From positions 496,001 through 560,000 of the forward strand of contig NZ_SLXD01000001.1 of assembly GCF_004340905.1 (NCBI RefSeq): DNA of 64,000 nucleotides, in the 5' to 3' direction. The notes under the pieces are model-generated. The model searched no databases. It saw only the letters and a program-made list of their open reading frames with translations, and had not been told where the DNA came from. The number at the start of each line of letters is the position of its first letter. Position 1 is the stretch's first letter. The DNA is from Rubrivivax gelatinosus. GTDB taxonomy: Bacteria > Pseudomonadota > Gammaproteobacteria > Burkholderiales > Burkholderiaceae_C. Positions 1-10,019 of the stretch are shown here, in pieces. A program made the position numbers and the translations under genes.

Positions 1-77
1 TCCTGCTCGTCATGGTCTACACCAAGGCCGAGCGCGCGAACGTCAGGCCCAAGGACATCGAGAAAGGCCGATCGTGA
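1..77 (+). CDS. C-terminal fragment of a probable RelE/HigB-like toxin (partial)
   Basis: Only the last 24 codons are present, and the gene runs off the left edge. The visible end (LLVMVYTKAERANV, then a charged tail) resembles the last beta-strand of RelE/HigB-type mRNA-interferase toxins, which often read LLxxYxKxExxxL. The stop (75-77) overlaps the GTG start of the following antitoxin-like gene, the tight coupling expected of a toxin-antitoxin pair. The family call rests on one short motif and on context. A BrnT-type toxin is also possible, because the partner looks like BrnA. Confidence 0.4.
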   Translation, partial: LLVMVYTKAERANVRPKDIEKGRS

Positions 78-394
78 AGACCCTCAAGACGCTGAACATC
101 GAAAAGGTCGCCGCTGCCGTCGAGGCCGACGCGGGGCAGGCGCTACCGGGCCTGCGCGAGTCGCTGGCCGAGGCGAAGGCCGGCAAGGTCGCGCGCACGC
201 ACTCGCCCGAGCAGATCGCGGCGCGCCGGCGCGGGCGGCCCTCGGGCAGCGTGGCCGCCGTCACCAAGGAGCCGGTGAAGCTGAGACTGGACCCGGACGT
301 GCTGGCCGCGCTGCGCGCCACCGGCGACGGCTGGCAGACACGCATCAACGACATGCTGCGCGCCAGCTTGGCGCTGGCGGGCAGGCTGAGCTGA
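74..394 (+). CDS. BrnA/CopG-like antitoxin of a type II toxin-antitoxin pair
   Basis: 106 aa from a GTG start that overlaps the stop of the upstream toxin-like gene by 4 bp. The C-terminal third (KLRLDPDVLAALRATGDGWQ, then TRINDMLRASL) matches the ribbon-helix-helix end of BrnA-type antitoxins, where the strand contacts the operator and the helix dimerises. The N-terminal half, up to the basic RRRGRPSG stretch at about residues 51-59, is probably the flexible toxin-neutralising part. The expected role is to bind and inhibit the upstream product and to repress the shared promoter. No partner promoter is visible because it lies outside the window. Confidence 0.65.
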   Translation: MKTLKTLNIEKVAAAVEADAGQALPGLRESLAEAKAGKVARTHSPEQIAARRRGRPSGSVAAVTKEPVKLRLDPDVLAALRATGDGWQTRINDMLRASLALAGRLS

Positions 395-578
395 CCGTTC
401 ACGGCCTGCAACCGTTCAACTCCTCATGGACGCGACACGCGCGACCGGCCAAGGGAGACGGGACGAGTGCACACGCTGAGGCACCTTTCCCACCAGCAAG
501 ACCGAGGCCGCCCCCGTGGACGGGTGCACCGCGCCGGCGCACGCCGTCGGACAGGCCCGACCCGCGAGCGCGACGCCC

Positions 579-1757
579 TCAGCGCCCGGCAGACATCGCG
601 GGCGCCAGCAGTTCGTCGTACAGCGCGCGATAGCGGCCGACCATCGCGTCGAGGCTGAAGCCGTCGACGACGCGGCGGCGGCCGGCGGCGCCCCGCGCGG
701 CGGCGCCGGCCGGGTCCGAGGCCAGCGCCACGAGGCCGGCCGCCAGCGCGTCGACATCGCCGGCCGGCACCAGCGCGCCGGTCGTGCCGTCGTCGACCAG
801 CTCGGCGTTGCCGCCGACGCGGGTGGCCAGCACCGGCAGGCCGCTGGCCATGGCCTCCAGGATGGTGTTGGAGATGCCCTCGGCCAGCGACGGCAGCACG
901 AAGGCGTCGAGCGAGCGCATCAGCTCGGGCACGTCGCGGCGCTCGCCGGGCAGCCAGGCCAGGTCGGCCGCGCCGCCCTGCGCCAGCACCGCCTGCGCCT
1001 CGGCACGCAGCGGGCCGTCGCCGACCATCACCAGGCGCAGCACCGGCCGCAGCCGCGGCGCGAGCTCCAGCGCGCGCACGAAGGCGCGCGCCAGCAGCGG
1101 CTGCGCCTTCACCGTCTGCATCCGGCCGACGGTGCCGGCGACGAACAGCGCCGGGTCGGCGAACGGCGAGCCGGCCAGCGCCTCGCGCCCGGCCGTGGCG
1201 GGACCAAAACGCCGGGTGTCGACGCCGTTGCAGATGCGCGCGATGCGCCGCGGCGGCACGCCCACGCGCCGCTCCAGGTAGCCGGCAAGGTCCTGCGACA
1301 GCGCCACGTAGCGGTGCACGAACGGGCGGTAGGCGCGCCGCATCCACTGGTAGCGGCGCACCGTGCCGTCGGGGTCGTCGACGTCGCGGCCGTGCTCGCC
1401 GTGCACGCGCGCCGGCACGCCGCACCAGGCCGCCGGCACCTGGAACTCCAGCGCTGCGAGGTTGCGCGTGTGCACGACGGCCGGCCGCAGATCACGCAAC
1501 AGCTGCGTCAGGCGGGGGTACAGCTTGACGCCGTGGCCGGGCGGCTTGTGCAGCGAGACGAACTCGACGTCGTCGCGCCGGATGCGCGCGGCGAAGCCCG
1601 GCACGACCTCGGTGATCGCGACCACAGCATGCCGGTAGGTCTCGCCCGGCATGTGGTTGATCAGGTTGACGACCCCGTTCTCCAGGCCGCCGGTGTCGAA
1701 GCGGTAGACGAGGTGCAGGACGAGCGGGCGCGTGTCGCCCGCGGCATGGACGCTCAT
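579..1757 (-). CDS. PEP-CTERM/XrtA-locus glycosyltransferase 2 (GT4 family, TIGR03088-like)
   Basis: 392 aa GT-B fold glycosyltransferase. The N-terminal acceptor domain starts with LVLHLVYRFDTGGLENGVVN, and the C-terminal nucleotide-sugar domain carries the E-x7-E type motif in PSLAEGISNTILEAMASGLP. It probably adds a sugar to the lipid-linked exopolysaccharide repeat at the cytoplasmic face of the inner membrane. It is the last gene of the minus-strand exopolysaccharide operon, 22 bp after the nucleotide-sugar dehydrogenase. The sequence matches the sugar transferase that travels with exosortase A. Sugar specificity cannot be read from the sequence. Confidence 0.88.
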   Translation of the reverse strand: MSVHAAGDTRPLVLHLVYRFDTGGLENGVVNLINHMPGETYRHAVVAITEVVPGFAARIRRDDVEFVSLHKPPGHGVKLYPRLTQLLRDLRPAVVHTRNLAALEFQVPAAWCGVPARVHGEHGRDVDDPDGTVRRYQWMRRAYRPFVHRYVALSQDLAGYLERRVGVPPRRIARICNGVDTRRFGPATAGREALAGSPFADPALFVAGTVGRMQTVKAQPLLARAFVRALELAPRLRPVLRLVMVGDGPLRAEAQAVLAQGGAADLAWLPGERRDVPELMRSLDAFVLPSLAEGISNTILEAMASGLPVLATRVGGNAELVDDGTTGALVPAGDVDALAAGLVALASDPAGAAARGAAGRRRVVDGFSLDAMVGRYRALYDELLAPAMSAGR

Positions 1758-1779
1758 CGCCGTGCCCTGCCCTCCGCGT

Positions 1780-3060
<1,281 letters not shown>

Positions 3061-3095
3061 GGTGGTTCTCGCTTTCTGCTGTGGATCTGTGGGTG

Positions 3096-4649
3096 TCAAC
3101 GGGTGTCGTGCACGCGCTGCAGCAGCGTGCCGAGCGCGGCGTGCTGGCCGCGCAGGAAGTCTTCGATCACGGCGTCGGCCTCGTCGCCGTCGGCGTGCAG
3201 CAGCAGCGTCGCGCCCTCGTTGCCGTGGCCGGCCAGGCGCGCCGCAGCGCCGGCGATCTTGGCCTCGACGTCGCCGCCGTAGAAACGCCCGTCGATCCAG
3301 TACAGCCGCCAGACCACCAGGCGGCGCTGGCGGCTGCCGGACAGCGAGACGCGGCCGTGGACCTCGGAGCGCCGCAGCACGAGGCGGCGGCCGTCGAGCT
3401 CGAGCGTGCGCGCCTCGTGGCGCGGCACGCTGAGATCGGGGTCGCGCATGCCGACGAGCAGGCGGTGGGTGCTGACGACCTTGAGCGTCTCGTCCTGGCC
3501 GCGGTAGTAGTCGACGAGCACGCCCACGCTGCCGGACGGGCCGGCGTAGGCGGCACGCGCGCGCGCCGAGGCGTCGTCGTAGTCGGGCGTCCAGTCGGCG
3601 ACACCGGCGCCGGCCGTGGACCAGGCGCCCAGCGTCGGCGGCAGTTCCAGGCGAGGCGCGGCGGCGGCGCCTTCGGCCCGTTCGAGCATCGCCAGCACGC
3701 CGTGCGGCAGCAGCGCGACGGCGGCGACGGCGAGCGCCGCCAGCACGACACGCCGCGCCGGCGGCGCCGAGGCCAGCGCCTCGCCGGCGGCCGGCGTGCG
3801 CGCCTCGGCGGCGGGCTCGGACCAGCGCGACCCGACGAAGAACATCGCCAGGATGATCACGCCGAAGAAGACCCAGCCGTAGAGGATGTGGTCGACGCCG
3901 ACCGCGAGCTTGTTGCCCGAGAGATGGGCCAGCATCACGATCATGTAGGCCCGCAGCCAGTTGGCGACGATGGGCACCGCGATCGACACCGCCATGAAGG
4001 CCGCACGCCGCCACCACGAGCGATAGCTCAGGTAGGCGAACAGCGAGCCGACCATGAACGACGCCATCAGGTAGCGGATGCCGCTGCACTCGTCGATGAC
4101 CGACCAGGTGCCGCTGGGCACGACGAAGTTCTGGCCTTCGCGGTAGACCGGCACGCCGGTCAGCTGCAGCGCGCCGACGACGAAGTCGGCGGTCCACTCC
4201 ATCATCCACGGCAGCGCGAACTCGCCGAAGGGCACGGCGAAGAACGAGAACATCAGCGGGAAGAAGATCGTGCGCGCCACCGGCCAGCCCAGCACCGCCG
4301 GCACCGCCAGCACCAGCGTGGCGACGAAGGCGAACTGGGTCGCGGCGTTGACCGCCACCAGCTCGGCCAGCAGCCACAGCGCGGCGATGCCCAGCATCGG
4401 CAGCAGCAGCCAGGGCTGCGGCCGCGGCGCCAGCGCCGCGAGTTCGGCGCGTCTGCGCCAGACCAGCCAGAGCACGATCGGCGGCACCAGCAGGCAGTGG
4501 GCGAAGGTCTCCGAGCGCCACCAGACCTCGGCCATGGCCAGCGCGGCGTCGCGGTAGAACCAGCCGACCACCAGCAGCAGCGGCACGAAGACGGCGAGCG
4601 CCGGCCGCCAGGGCGAGGCCTCGGGCAGGGTCGCGGGCACGGCGCTCAT
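3096..4649 (-). CDS. xrtA: Exosortase A with fused EpsI domain
   Basis: 517 aa polytopic membrane protein. Exosortases are transpeptidase-like enzymes that cleave PEP-CTERM tails at the inner membrane during export to the surface. The predicted catalytic residues are visible: Cys188 in DECSGIRYL, Arg233 in NWLRAYMI and His254 in GVDHILYGW. Residues about 20-275 hold around eight hydrophobic segments. After a linker and another hydrophobic segment (about 295-320) comes a soluble EpsI-type domain (about 325-517, with GVLVDYYRGQ and STHRLL), the usual architecture of exosortase A. It is preceded by glycosyltransferase 1 with an 11 bp gap. The substrate at 16671 lies in the same locus. Confidence 0.95.
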   Translation of the reverse strand: MSAVPATLPEASPWRPALAVFVPLLLVVGWFYRDAALAMAEVWWRSETFAHCLLVPPIVLWLVWRRRAELAALAPRPQPWLLLPMLGIAALWLLAELVAVNAATQFAFVATLVLAVPAVLGWPVARTIFFPLMFSFFAVPFGEFALPWMMEWTADFVVGALQLTGVPVYREGQNFVVPSGTWSVIDECSGIRYLMASFMVGSLFAYLSYRSWWRRAAFMAVSIAVPIVANWLRAYMIVMLAHLSGNKLAVGVDHILYGWVFFGVIILAMFFVGSRWSEPAAEARTPAAGEALASAPPARRVVLAALAVAAVALLPHGVLAMLERAEGAAAAPRLELPPTLGAWSTAGAGVADWTPDYDDASARARAAYAGPSGSVGVLVDYYRGQDETLKVVSTHRLLVGMRDPDLSVPRHEARTLELDGRRLVLRRSEVHGRVSLSGSRQRRLVVWRLYWIDGRFYGGDVEAKIAGAAARLAGHGNEGATLLLHADGDEADAVIEDFLRGQHAALGTLLQRVHDTR

Positions 4650-4660
4650 CGTCGGGGGCC

Positions 4661-5872
4661 TCAGGCGGCACGCGCGGCCAGCGCCGCGGCAAGGTGGTCG
4701 TCGATGCGCGCCAGGTTGGCGCTCCAGGAATAGTCGGCGAGCACGTGCTCCCGCCCCGCGGCGCCCAGCGCCGAGGCACGCGCCGGGTTGGCGAGCAGCG
4801 CGCCGACCTCGTGCACGAAGGCCGGCGCGTCGGCGGCGAGCACGATCTCGCGTCCGTCCACCGCGCCGACCGTCGAGCCGCAGCCGGTGGCGGCGACCAC
4901 CGGGCGCGCCATCGCCATCGCCTCCAGCACCTTGTTCTGGATGCCGCGCGCCAGGCGCAGCGGCGCGACGACGACGTCGGCGTGCTGCAGATACGGCCGC
5001 ACGTCGGCCACGGTGCCGGTGACGTTCACCGCCTCGCCGGCCAGCGCACGCACCGCCGGCGCCGGGTTGCGGCCGACGACGTGCAGCGTCAGCCCCGGGT
5101 GCGCGGCGCGCAGCGCCGGCAGCGCCTGCTGCACGAACCAGACGACGGCGTCGACGTTGGGCCAGTAGTCCATCGCGCCGGTGAAGGCGATGGCCGGCGC
5201 GCCGGCCGGGTACGGCGAAGCACGCGCCGGGTCGGGCGCGAAGTAGTCGGCGTCGACGCCGTTGGCCAGCGCGTCGACGGCGCCGGCGCATTCGGGGGCC
5301 AGCGAGCGGAACAGCTCGGTCTCGCGTTCGGTGACGAAGTACGAACGTTCGACACGCGCGGCGACCTCGCGCTCGTAGGCCAGCAGGCGCTCGCCTTCGC
5401 GCCGGTACAGCCAGGCCAGCGGGCCGCCGCGGTCGGTGGCGAACTGGGTCCACTTGGCCGAGTCGACGTCGACGAAGTCCACCAGCGTCGGCAGCCCCAG
5501 GCCTTCGGCGTACTGGGCCATCGACGAGCAGAAGACGACGACGGCGTCGATGCGGCGCTCGGCGACGGTGCGGCGCACCCAGCGCGCCATCGCCGCGTCC
5601 TGGTAGTAGCGCAGCGTCAGCGCGCGGCCGTCGAGCAGCGCGGCCAGGCTGGCGGCGCGCGCGCGCAGCGGGTGCAGGCGCGGCGCGAACAGGCTGGCGC
5701 AGTCGCGCGCCAGCGTCGGCACGTGGGCCTCGTCCTCGGGGTCGTCGACGAAGCTGCCGACGTGCACCTCGTGGCGCGCCAGCAGGTGGCGCAGCAGGTG
5801 GTACGAACGCACCTTGTCGCCCTTGTTGGGCGGGTACGGCAGGCGGTGGGCGAGGAAGAGCAGCCGCGCCAT
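4661..5872 (-). CDS. PEP-CTERM/XrtA-locus glycosyltransferase 1 (GT4 family, TIGR03087-like)
   Basis: 403 aa. It begins MARLLFLAHRLPYPPNKGDK with the KGDKVRSYHLL segment typical of the XrtA-associated transferase 1. The C-terminal domain carries the donor-site pattern PLRLARGIQNKVLEAMAMARP. It is predicted to transfer a sugar to the growing lipid-linked repeat unit in the cytoplasm. The ATG lies only 2 bp after the stop of the FemAB-like gene, so translation is probably coupled. Donor and acceptor sugars are unknown. Confidence 0.9.
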   Translation of the reverse strand: MARLLFLAHRLPYPPNKGDKVRSYHLLRHLLARHEVHVGSFVDDPEDEAHVPTLARDCASLFAPRLHPLRARAASLAALLDGRALTLRYYQDAAMARWVRRTVAERRIDAVVVFCSSMAQYAEGLGLPTLVDFVDVDSAKWTQFATDRGGPLAWLYRREGERLLAYEREVAARVERSYFVTERETELFRSLAPECAGAVDALANGVDADYFAPDPARASPYPAGAPAIAFTGAMDYWPNVDAVVWFVQQALPALRAAHPGLTLHVVGRNPAPAVRALAGEAVNVTGTVADVRPYLQHADVVVAPLRLARGIQNKVLEAMAMARPVVAATGCGSTVGAVDGREIVLAADAPAFVHEVGALLANPARASALGAAGREHVLADYSWSANLARIDDHLAAALAARAA

Positions 5873-5874
5873 GC

Positions 5875-6912
5875 TCAGCCCAGGCTGCGCACGATGTGCG
5901 GGCCGATCGTGTTGGCCATCGCCAGCGGCATCTTGCGCCAGGCGCGGATCAGCAGCTGGTACTTGGCATTGCTCGGGTTGTGCTGCGGCACCGACTCGCG
6001 CTTGAACAGCCGGTATTCGTAGGCCAGCGGCGTCGGCTCGAAACCCCAGTTCTTCTTGAAGGCGTAGGGGCCGGTGCCCTGTTTGCTGCGGCCGTAGTCG
6101 AAGGTCGCGAGGCCGCGCGCACAGGCGTGGCGCATCAGCTCCCAGTACTTGAAGTCGTTGGCCGCCAGCTCGCGTGCGGCCTCGTCGTCGCCGGCGTAGT
6201 ACGGCAGGATCTCGTCGCGGAAATAGAAGCTCAGCACCGAGGACAGCGGCCGGCCGTCGGGGGCGGCGACGGTGAGCACGCTGCAGTCCTCGCCGAACTC
6301 GCGCCGCAGCGCCTGGAACCAGCGCCGGGGCATCGCCGGCGTGCCGTGGCGGTGCACGTTGTCGGCGTAGAGCGCGAAGAAGCGCTCGACGCCGTCGTCG
6401 AAGGCGCTGGTCAGGCCGTTCTTCAGCCCCTTGCGCACCATCGCGCGCTGCTTGCGCGGGATGGCCAGCAGGTTGGCCTCCTCGTCGGGCAGGATCTGCT
6501 TGCGGAAGGTGACGTAGAGCTCCTGGCGCGGCCAGCCCTCGTGGCGGCGCGCCAGCTGGCGCAGCTCCAGGTGCTCGACGCCGGTCTCGCGGCCCAGGCG
6601 CTCGGCGGCGGCCTCGAGCAGCAGCGCGGTGTCCTCGTCGTCGGCCACGGCACCGCCGTAGACGGCGAACGGCAGGCTGGTCAGCGCATGGCCGAACAGC
6701 AGGCTCTTCACGCGCGCCAGCGGCAGCACGCCGACGATGCGCCCGCCGCGTTCGGCGTAGAGGAAATGCGTGTCGTGGCGGAACACCTCGCGCAGCACAC
6801 GCTGCCAGCCGGCACGGTGGAAGAAGGTCGCCTGCGGGCAGGCGAAGACGTACTCGTCCCAGGCCGCGGCGAGGCGGCCGTCTTCGGGGGCAAGACGCTG
6901 GACCGTGGTCAC
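5875..6912 (-). CDS. FemAB-related XrtA/PEP-CTERM system protein (GNAT fold)
   Basis: 345 aa. The sequence reads as a FemAB-like double-GNAT protein: acceptor-side segment AWDEYVFACPQATFFHRAGW near residue 20, and a late motif DFGRSKQGTGPYAFKKNWGF typical of the XrtA-associated FemAB family. Cell-wall FemABX proteins use aminoacyl-tRNA to add amino acids; the XrtA-locus version has no proven substrate. An acyl or aminoacyl decoration of the polysaccharide or a precursor is the usual guess. It lies 6 bp downstream of the deacetylase, inside the operon. Confidence 0.85.
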   Translation of the reverse strand: MTTVQRLAPEDGRLAAAWDEYVFACPQATFFHRAGWQRVLREVFRHDTHFLYAERGGRIVGVLPLARVKSLLFGHALTSLPFAVYGGAVADDEDTALLLEAAAERLGRETGVEHLELRQLARRHEGWPRQELYVTFRKQILPDEEANLLAIPRKQRAMVRKGLKNGLTSAFDDGVERFFALYADNVHRHGTPAMPRRWFQALRREFGEDCSVLTVAAPDGRPLSSVLSFYFRDEILPYYAGDDEAARELAANDFKYWELMRHACARGLATFDYGRSKQGTGPYAFKKNWGFEPTPLAYEYRLFKRESVPQHNPSNAKYQLLIRAWRKMPLAMANTIGPHIVRSLG

Positions 6913-6918
6913 GGCGGC

Positions 6919-7782
6919 TCAGGCCGGGCGCGCCGCGTCGGCGTCGCGGGCGAGGAAGATGTGGTCCATGCGGCCCCAGCGGAAGTCGTCGAGCAGGCTG
7001 GCGAGCTTGCGCTCCATGCGGGCGATGTTCACGTAGTGGCGAAAACGCGTCTTCGCGTCGATGCCGGGCACACGCGGCTGGTCGGCGTCGATCTCCCAGG
7101 GGTGGAAGTAGAAGACTGCCGCCTGGCGGTCCTCGCGGTTGACGCGGCCGATCAGCCAGCGCGATGCGGCATACGGCAGCAGCCGGAAGTAGCCGCCGCC
7201 GCTGGACGGCAGGTTGCGGCCGGCCAGGCGCACCGTGGTCACCGGAACCTCCAGCAGGCCGCCGGCGACGCGGTGGGCGAAACGCGGCGCGTCGGGCATG
7301 CCGTAGTGGTCGTGGCGGATCGGGTAGAGGCTGCTGCTGTAGGCGTGGCCGGTCTCGGCCAGCGTGTCGAAGGCCCAGAGGTTGCGTTCGCCGATCGAGA
7401 AGCTGGGCGCGCGGTAGCCGCGCACGGCGACGCCGCCGAGGTCTTCGAGGATGGCCTTGGCGCGGGCGACGTCGTCGCGGAAGGCGGCGCGGTCCAGGTC
7501 GCTGGCGCGCTGGTGGCCGTAGCCGTGGCTGGCCAGCTCGTGGCCGCCGGCGACGATGCGGCGCACCAGCTGCGGGTAGCGCTCGGCGACCCAGCCCAGC
7601 GTGAAGAAGGTGGCCTGCACGCCGCGTGCGTCGAGCAGCGCCAGGATGCGCTCGACGTTGCGCTCGACGCGGCACTCGCGTGCGTCCCAGTCGCTGCGGC
7701 GGATGTAGGGCGCGAACGCCGAGACCTGGAAGTAGTCCTCGACGTCGATCGTCAGCGCGTTCGTGATCGCGGGGGCGAGCAT
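6919..7782 (-). CDS. XrtA-locus polysaccharide deacetylase (NodB domain plus DUF3473)
   Basis: 287 aa. The NodB-type carbohydrate esterase domain shows the catalytic and metal-binding motifs: TIDVEDYFQV (Asp13 and Asp16), SHGYGHQ with the two metal-ligand histidines, and RGYRAPSFSI. The C-terminal part (FYFHPWEIDADQPR, then RFRHYVNIARMERKL) is the DUF3473 extension of PEP-CTERM-associated deacetylases. It probably N-deacetylates HexNAc residues of the polymer. No signal peptide is visible, so a cytoplasmic action on lipid-linked intermediates or non-classical export is possible. It begins 13 bp after wecB. Confidence 0.92.
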   Translation of the reverse strand: MLAPAITNALTIDVEDYFQVSAFAPYIRRSDWDARECRVERNVERILALLDARGVQATFFTLGWVAERYPQLVRRIVAGGHELASHGYGHQRASDLDRAAFRDDVARAKAILEDLGGVAVRGYRAPSFSIGERNLWAFDTLAETGHAYSSSLYPIRHDHYGMPDAPRFAHRVAGGLLEVPVTTVRLAGRNLPSSGGGYFRLLPYAASRWLIGRVNREDRQAAVFYFHPWEIDADQPRVPGIDAKTRFRHYVNIARMERKLASLLDDFRWGRMDHIFLARDADAARPA

Positions 7783-7795
7783 CGGCAGCCGGGCC

Positions 7796-8917
7796 TCACG
7801 ACAGCCAGTGCGCCAGATCGGCGGCGATGCGCTCGGCGGCGTGGCCGTCCCAGAGCTCGGGCACGCGGCCGCGTTTGCCGCGGCCGGCGAGGATCTCGTC
7901 GACGCCGGCCAGGATCGCGGCGCGGTCGCGGCCGACCATCGTGTTCGTGCCTTCGTCGACGGTGATCGGGCGCTCGGTGTTCTCGCGCATCGTGAGACAG
8001 GGCACGCCCAGCGCGGTGGTCTCCTCCTGCAGGCCGCCGGAGTCGGTGAGCACGACGGTGGCGCCGGCCATCAGGCCGAGCATCTCCAGATAACCCTGCG
8101 GCGGCAGCAGCGTCACGCGCGCCGGATCGAGCAGGTGGCCGAGGCCGAAACGCTCGACGTTGGCACGCGTGCGCGGGTGCAGCGCGAAGACCAGCGGCAG
8201 CCGCTCGGCCACCAGCGCCAGCGTCTCGAGCACGTCCTGCAGCGTGGCGGCGTCGTCGACGTTGGACGGCCGGTGCAGCGTGACGACGCCGTAGCCGGCC
8301 GGGCCGGCCAGGCGCGCCGACGCGTGGCCGTGGGCCTGCATCGTGGCGGCCGCCGTGCGCGCACGCTCGCGGCAGGCGAGCAGCGTGTCGATCATCACGT
8401 TGCCGACGAAGCACACGCGCTCGGCGGCGACGCCTTCGCGCAGCAGATGCCCGAGCGCGCCGCGTTCGGTGGTGTAGAGCCGGTCGGCGAGCTGGTCGGT
8501 CAGCACGCGGTTGATCTCTTCGGGCATGCGCCGGTCGAAGCTGCGCAGGCCGGCCTCGACGTGCACCACCGGCACGCCCTTCTTGGCGGCCACCAGCGCG
8601 CAGGCGAGCGTGGAGTTGACGTCGCCGACGACCAGCACGCAGCTCGGCCGGTGGGCGTCGATCGCGGGCTCGAAGCGGCGCATGACCTCGGCGGTCTGCA
8701 CCGCGTGGCTGCCCGAGCCGACCTCCAGGTTGAGATCCGGGTGCGGCAGGTTCAGGTCCACGAACAGCTTGTCGTTCATGTCCTGGTCGTAGTGCTGGCC
8801 GGTGTGCACCAGCAACGCGGGAATCGGCGGCTGGTGCGCGGCGAAGGCGCGCAGGATCGGCGCGATCTTCATGAAGTTCGGCCGCGCGCCGACGACGCAG
8901 AGCACGGGGCCGTTCAC
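7796..8917 (-). CDS. wecB: UDP-N-acetylglucosamine 2-epimerase, non-hydrolysing
   Basis: 373 aa from a GTG start whose first bases overlap the TGA of the preceding ATPase gene (GTGA). The fold and motifs are those of WecB/MnaA: VVGARPNFMKIAP at the N-terminus, HTGQHYD, VHVEAGLRSFD, MPEEINR, and TDSGGLQEE in the C-terminal domain. The enzyme interconverts UDP-GlcNAc and UDP-ManNAc. With the TviB-type dehydrogenase downstream, the operon could supply UDP-ManNAcA or UDP-GlcNAcA-type precursors. That route is an inference. Confidence 0.93.
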   Translation of the reverse strand: MNGPVLCVVGARPNFMKIAPILRAFAAHQPPIPALLVHTGQHYDQDMNDKLFVDLNLPHPDLNLEVGSGSHAVQTAEVMRRFEPAIDAHRPSCVLVVGDVNSTLACALVAAKKGVPVVHVEAGLRSFDRRMPEEINRVLTDQLADRLYTTERGALGHLLREGVAAERVCFVGNVMIDTLLACRERARTAAATMQAHGHASARLAGPAGYGVVTLHRPSNVDDAATLQDVLETLALVAERLPLVFALHPRTRANVERFGLGHLLDPARVTLLPPQGYLEMLGLMAGATVVLTDSGGLQEETTALGVPCLTMRENTERPITVDEGTNTMVGRDRAAILAGVDEILAGRGKRGRVPELWDGHAAERIAADLAHWLS

Positions 8918-10017
8918 GGCTTCTCCGACGGCTTGGCCGGCGCGGCGGCCTCGACGAGCCGGGTCAGCATCGCCAGCGTCTGCAGGTTGATGCGCTCCAG
9001 GCGCAGCAGGCTCTTCTCCAGCCGCTGCAGCTGGTCGCCACGCTGGTCGGCGGCCAGGGCCTGGATCTGGCGCGTCATCGCCTCGGCCTCCTCGGCCGGC
9101 AGCTGCAGGCTGGACAGGTCGACGTCCAGCGAGGCGCTGACCGCGGCCGCGGCGGCGGCCAGGGCCTCGGCCCCGGCGACGGCCTTGACCGGCTTCGTCG
9201 GCACCTCGGCTTCCTGCTGGAACTCGCGCACGACCTCGGTGACGTCGTCGGCGCCCAGGTGCGTCTTGCCGGCCAGGAAACCGGCCAGCAGCAGGCGGTC
9301 GCAGACGGTGTTGACGCGCCGCGGGATGCCGCCGGTGGCCTGGTAGATGCCGTCGAAGGCCGCCGGCTCGAAGCTCGGCTTGCCGGTCGAGCCGGCGCAC
9401 TTCAGGCGGTGCTCGATGTAGCGCTGGGTTTCCTCGGCGTCGAGCGGGCCGATGTGGCAGGTGGCCGCGACACGCTGGCGGAACTGCTCCATCTCCGGGC
9501 GCTGCAGGATCTCGCGGAACTCGGGCTGGCCGACGAGGAAGCTCTGCAGCAGCGCCTGGTTGCCGAACTGGAAGTTCGACAGCATGCGCAGCTCCTCGAC
9601 GGCGCGCGGCGTCAGGTTTTGCGCCTCGTCGACGATCAGCAGGCAGCGTTTGCCCTTGCTGGTCTGGCTGATCAGGAAGGCTTCCAGCGTGATCAGCAGC
9701 TCGCTCTTGGGCACGTCCTTGACGCGGAAACCGAAGGCCGCGCCGACCATGCGCAGCGTGTCCTCGGCGCCGAGCTGGGTCGTCACCAGGTGGCCGGCGA
9801 TGACGTTGCTGCCGTGCAGGCCGTCGATCAGCGAGCGCAGCACGGTCGTCTTGCCGGCGCCGATCTCGCCGGTGATGACGATGAAGCCCTCGTTGCGCGA
9901 GACGCCGTACTCCAGGTAGGCCTTGGCGCGGCGGTGCTGCTTGCTGCCGAAGAAGAAGCTCGGGTCGGGGTTGAGCTGGAACGGCTTGCTGCTCAGCCCG
10001 TAGAACGCTTCGTACAT
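8914..10017 (-). CDS. XrtA-locus AAA ATPase (ExeA-like, TIGR03015 type)
   Basis: 367 aa. It starts MYEAFYGLSSKPFQLNPDPS, the hallmark opening of ExeA/PEP-CTERM ATPases. Walker A is GEIGAGKTT (about residues 50-58) and Walker B LLIVDEAQNL (about 126-135), followed by the AAA lid. Residues about 285-367 form an Ala/Glu-rich tail likely to be coiled-coil. ExeA relatives help secretion complexes assemble; the exact job in exosortase loci is unknown. The stop overlaps the wecB start by 4 bp and the gene begins 2 bp after the outer-membrane protein. Confidence 0.9.
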   Translation of the reverse strand: MYEAFYGLSSKPFQLNPDPSFFFGSKQHRRAKAYLEYGVSRNEGFIVITGEIGAGKTTVLRSLIDGLHGSNVIAGHLVTTQLGAEDTLRMVGAAFGFRVKDVPKSELLITLEAFLISQTSKGKRCLLIVDEAQNLTPRAVEELRMLSNFQFGNQALLQSFLVGQPEFREILQRPEMEQFRQRVAATCHIGPLDAEETQRYIEHRLKCAGSTGKPSFEPAAFDGIYQATGGIPRRVNTVCDRLLLAGFLAGKTHLGADDVTEVVREFQQEAEVPTKPVKAVAGAEALAAAAAAVSASLDVDLSSLQLPAEEAEAMTRQIQALAADQRGDQLQRLEKSLLRLERINLQTLAMLTRLVEAAAPAKPSEKP

Positions 10018-10019
10018 GG

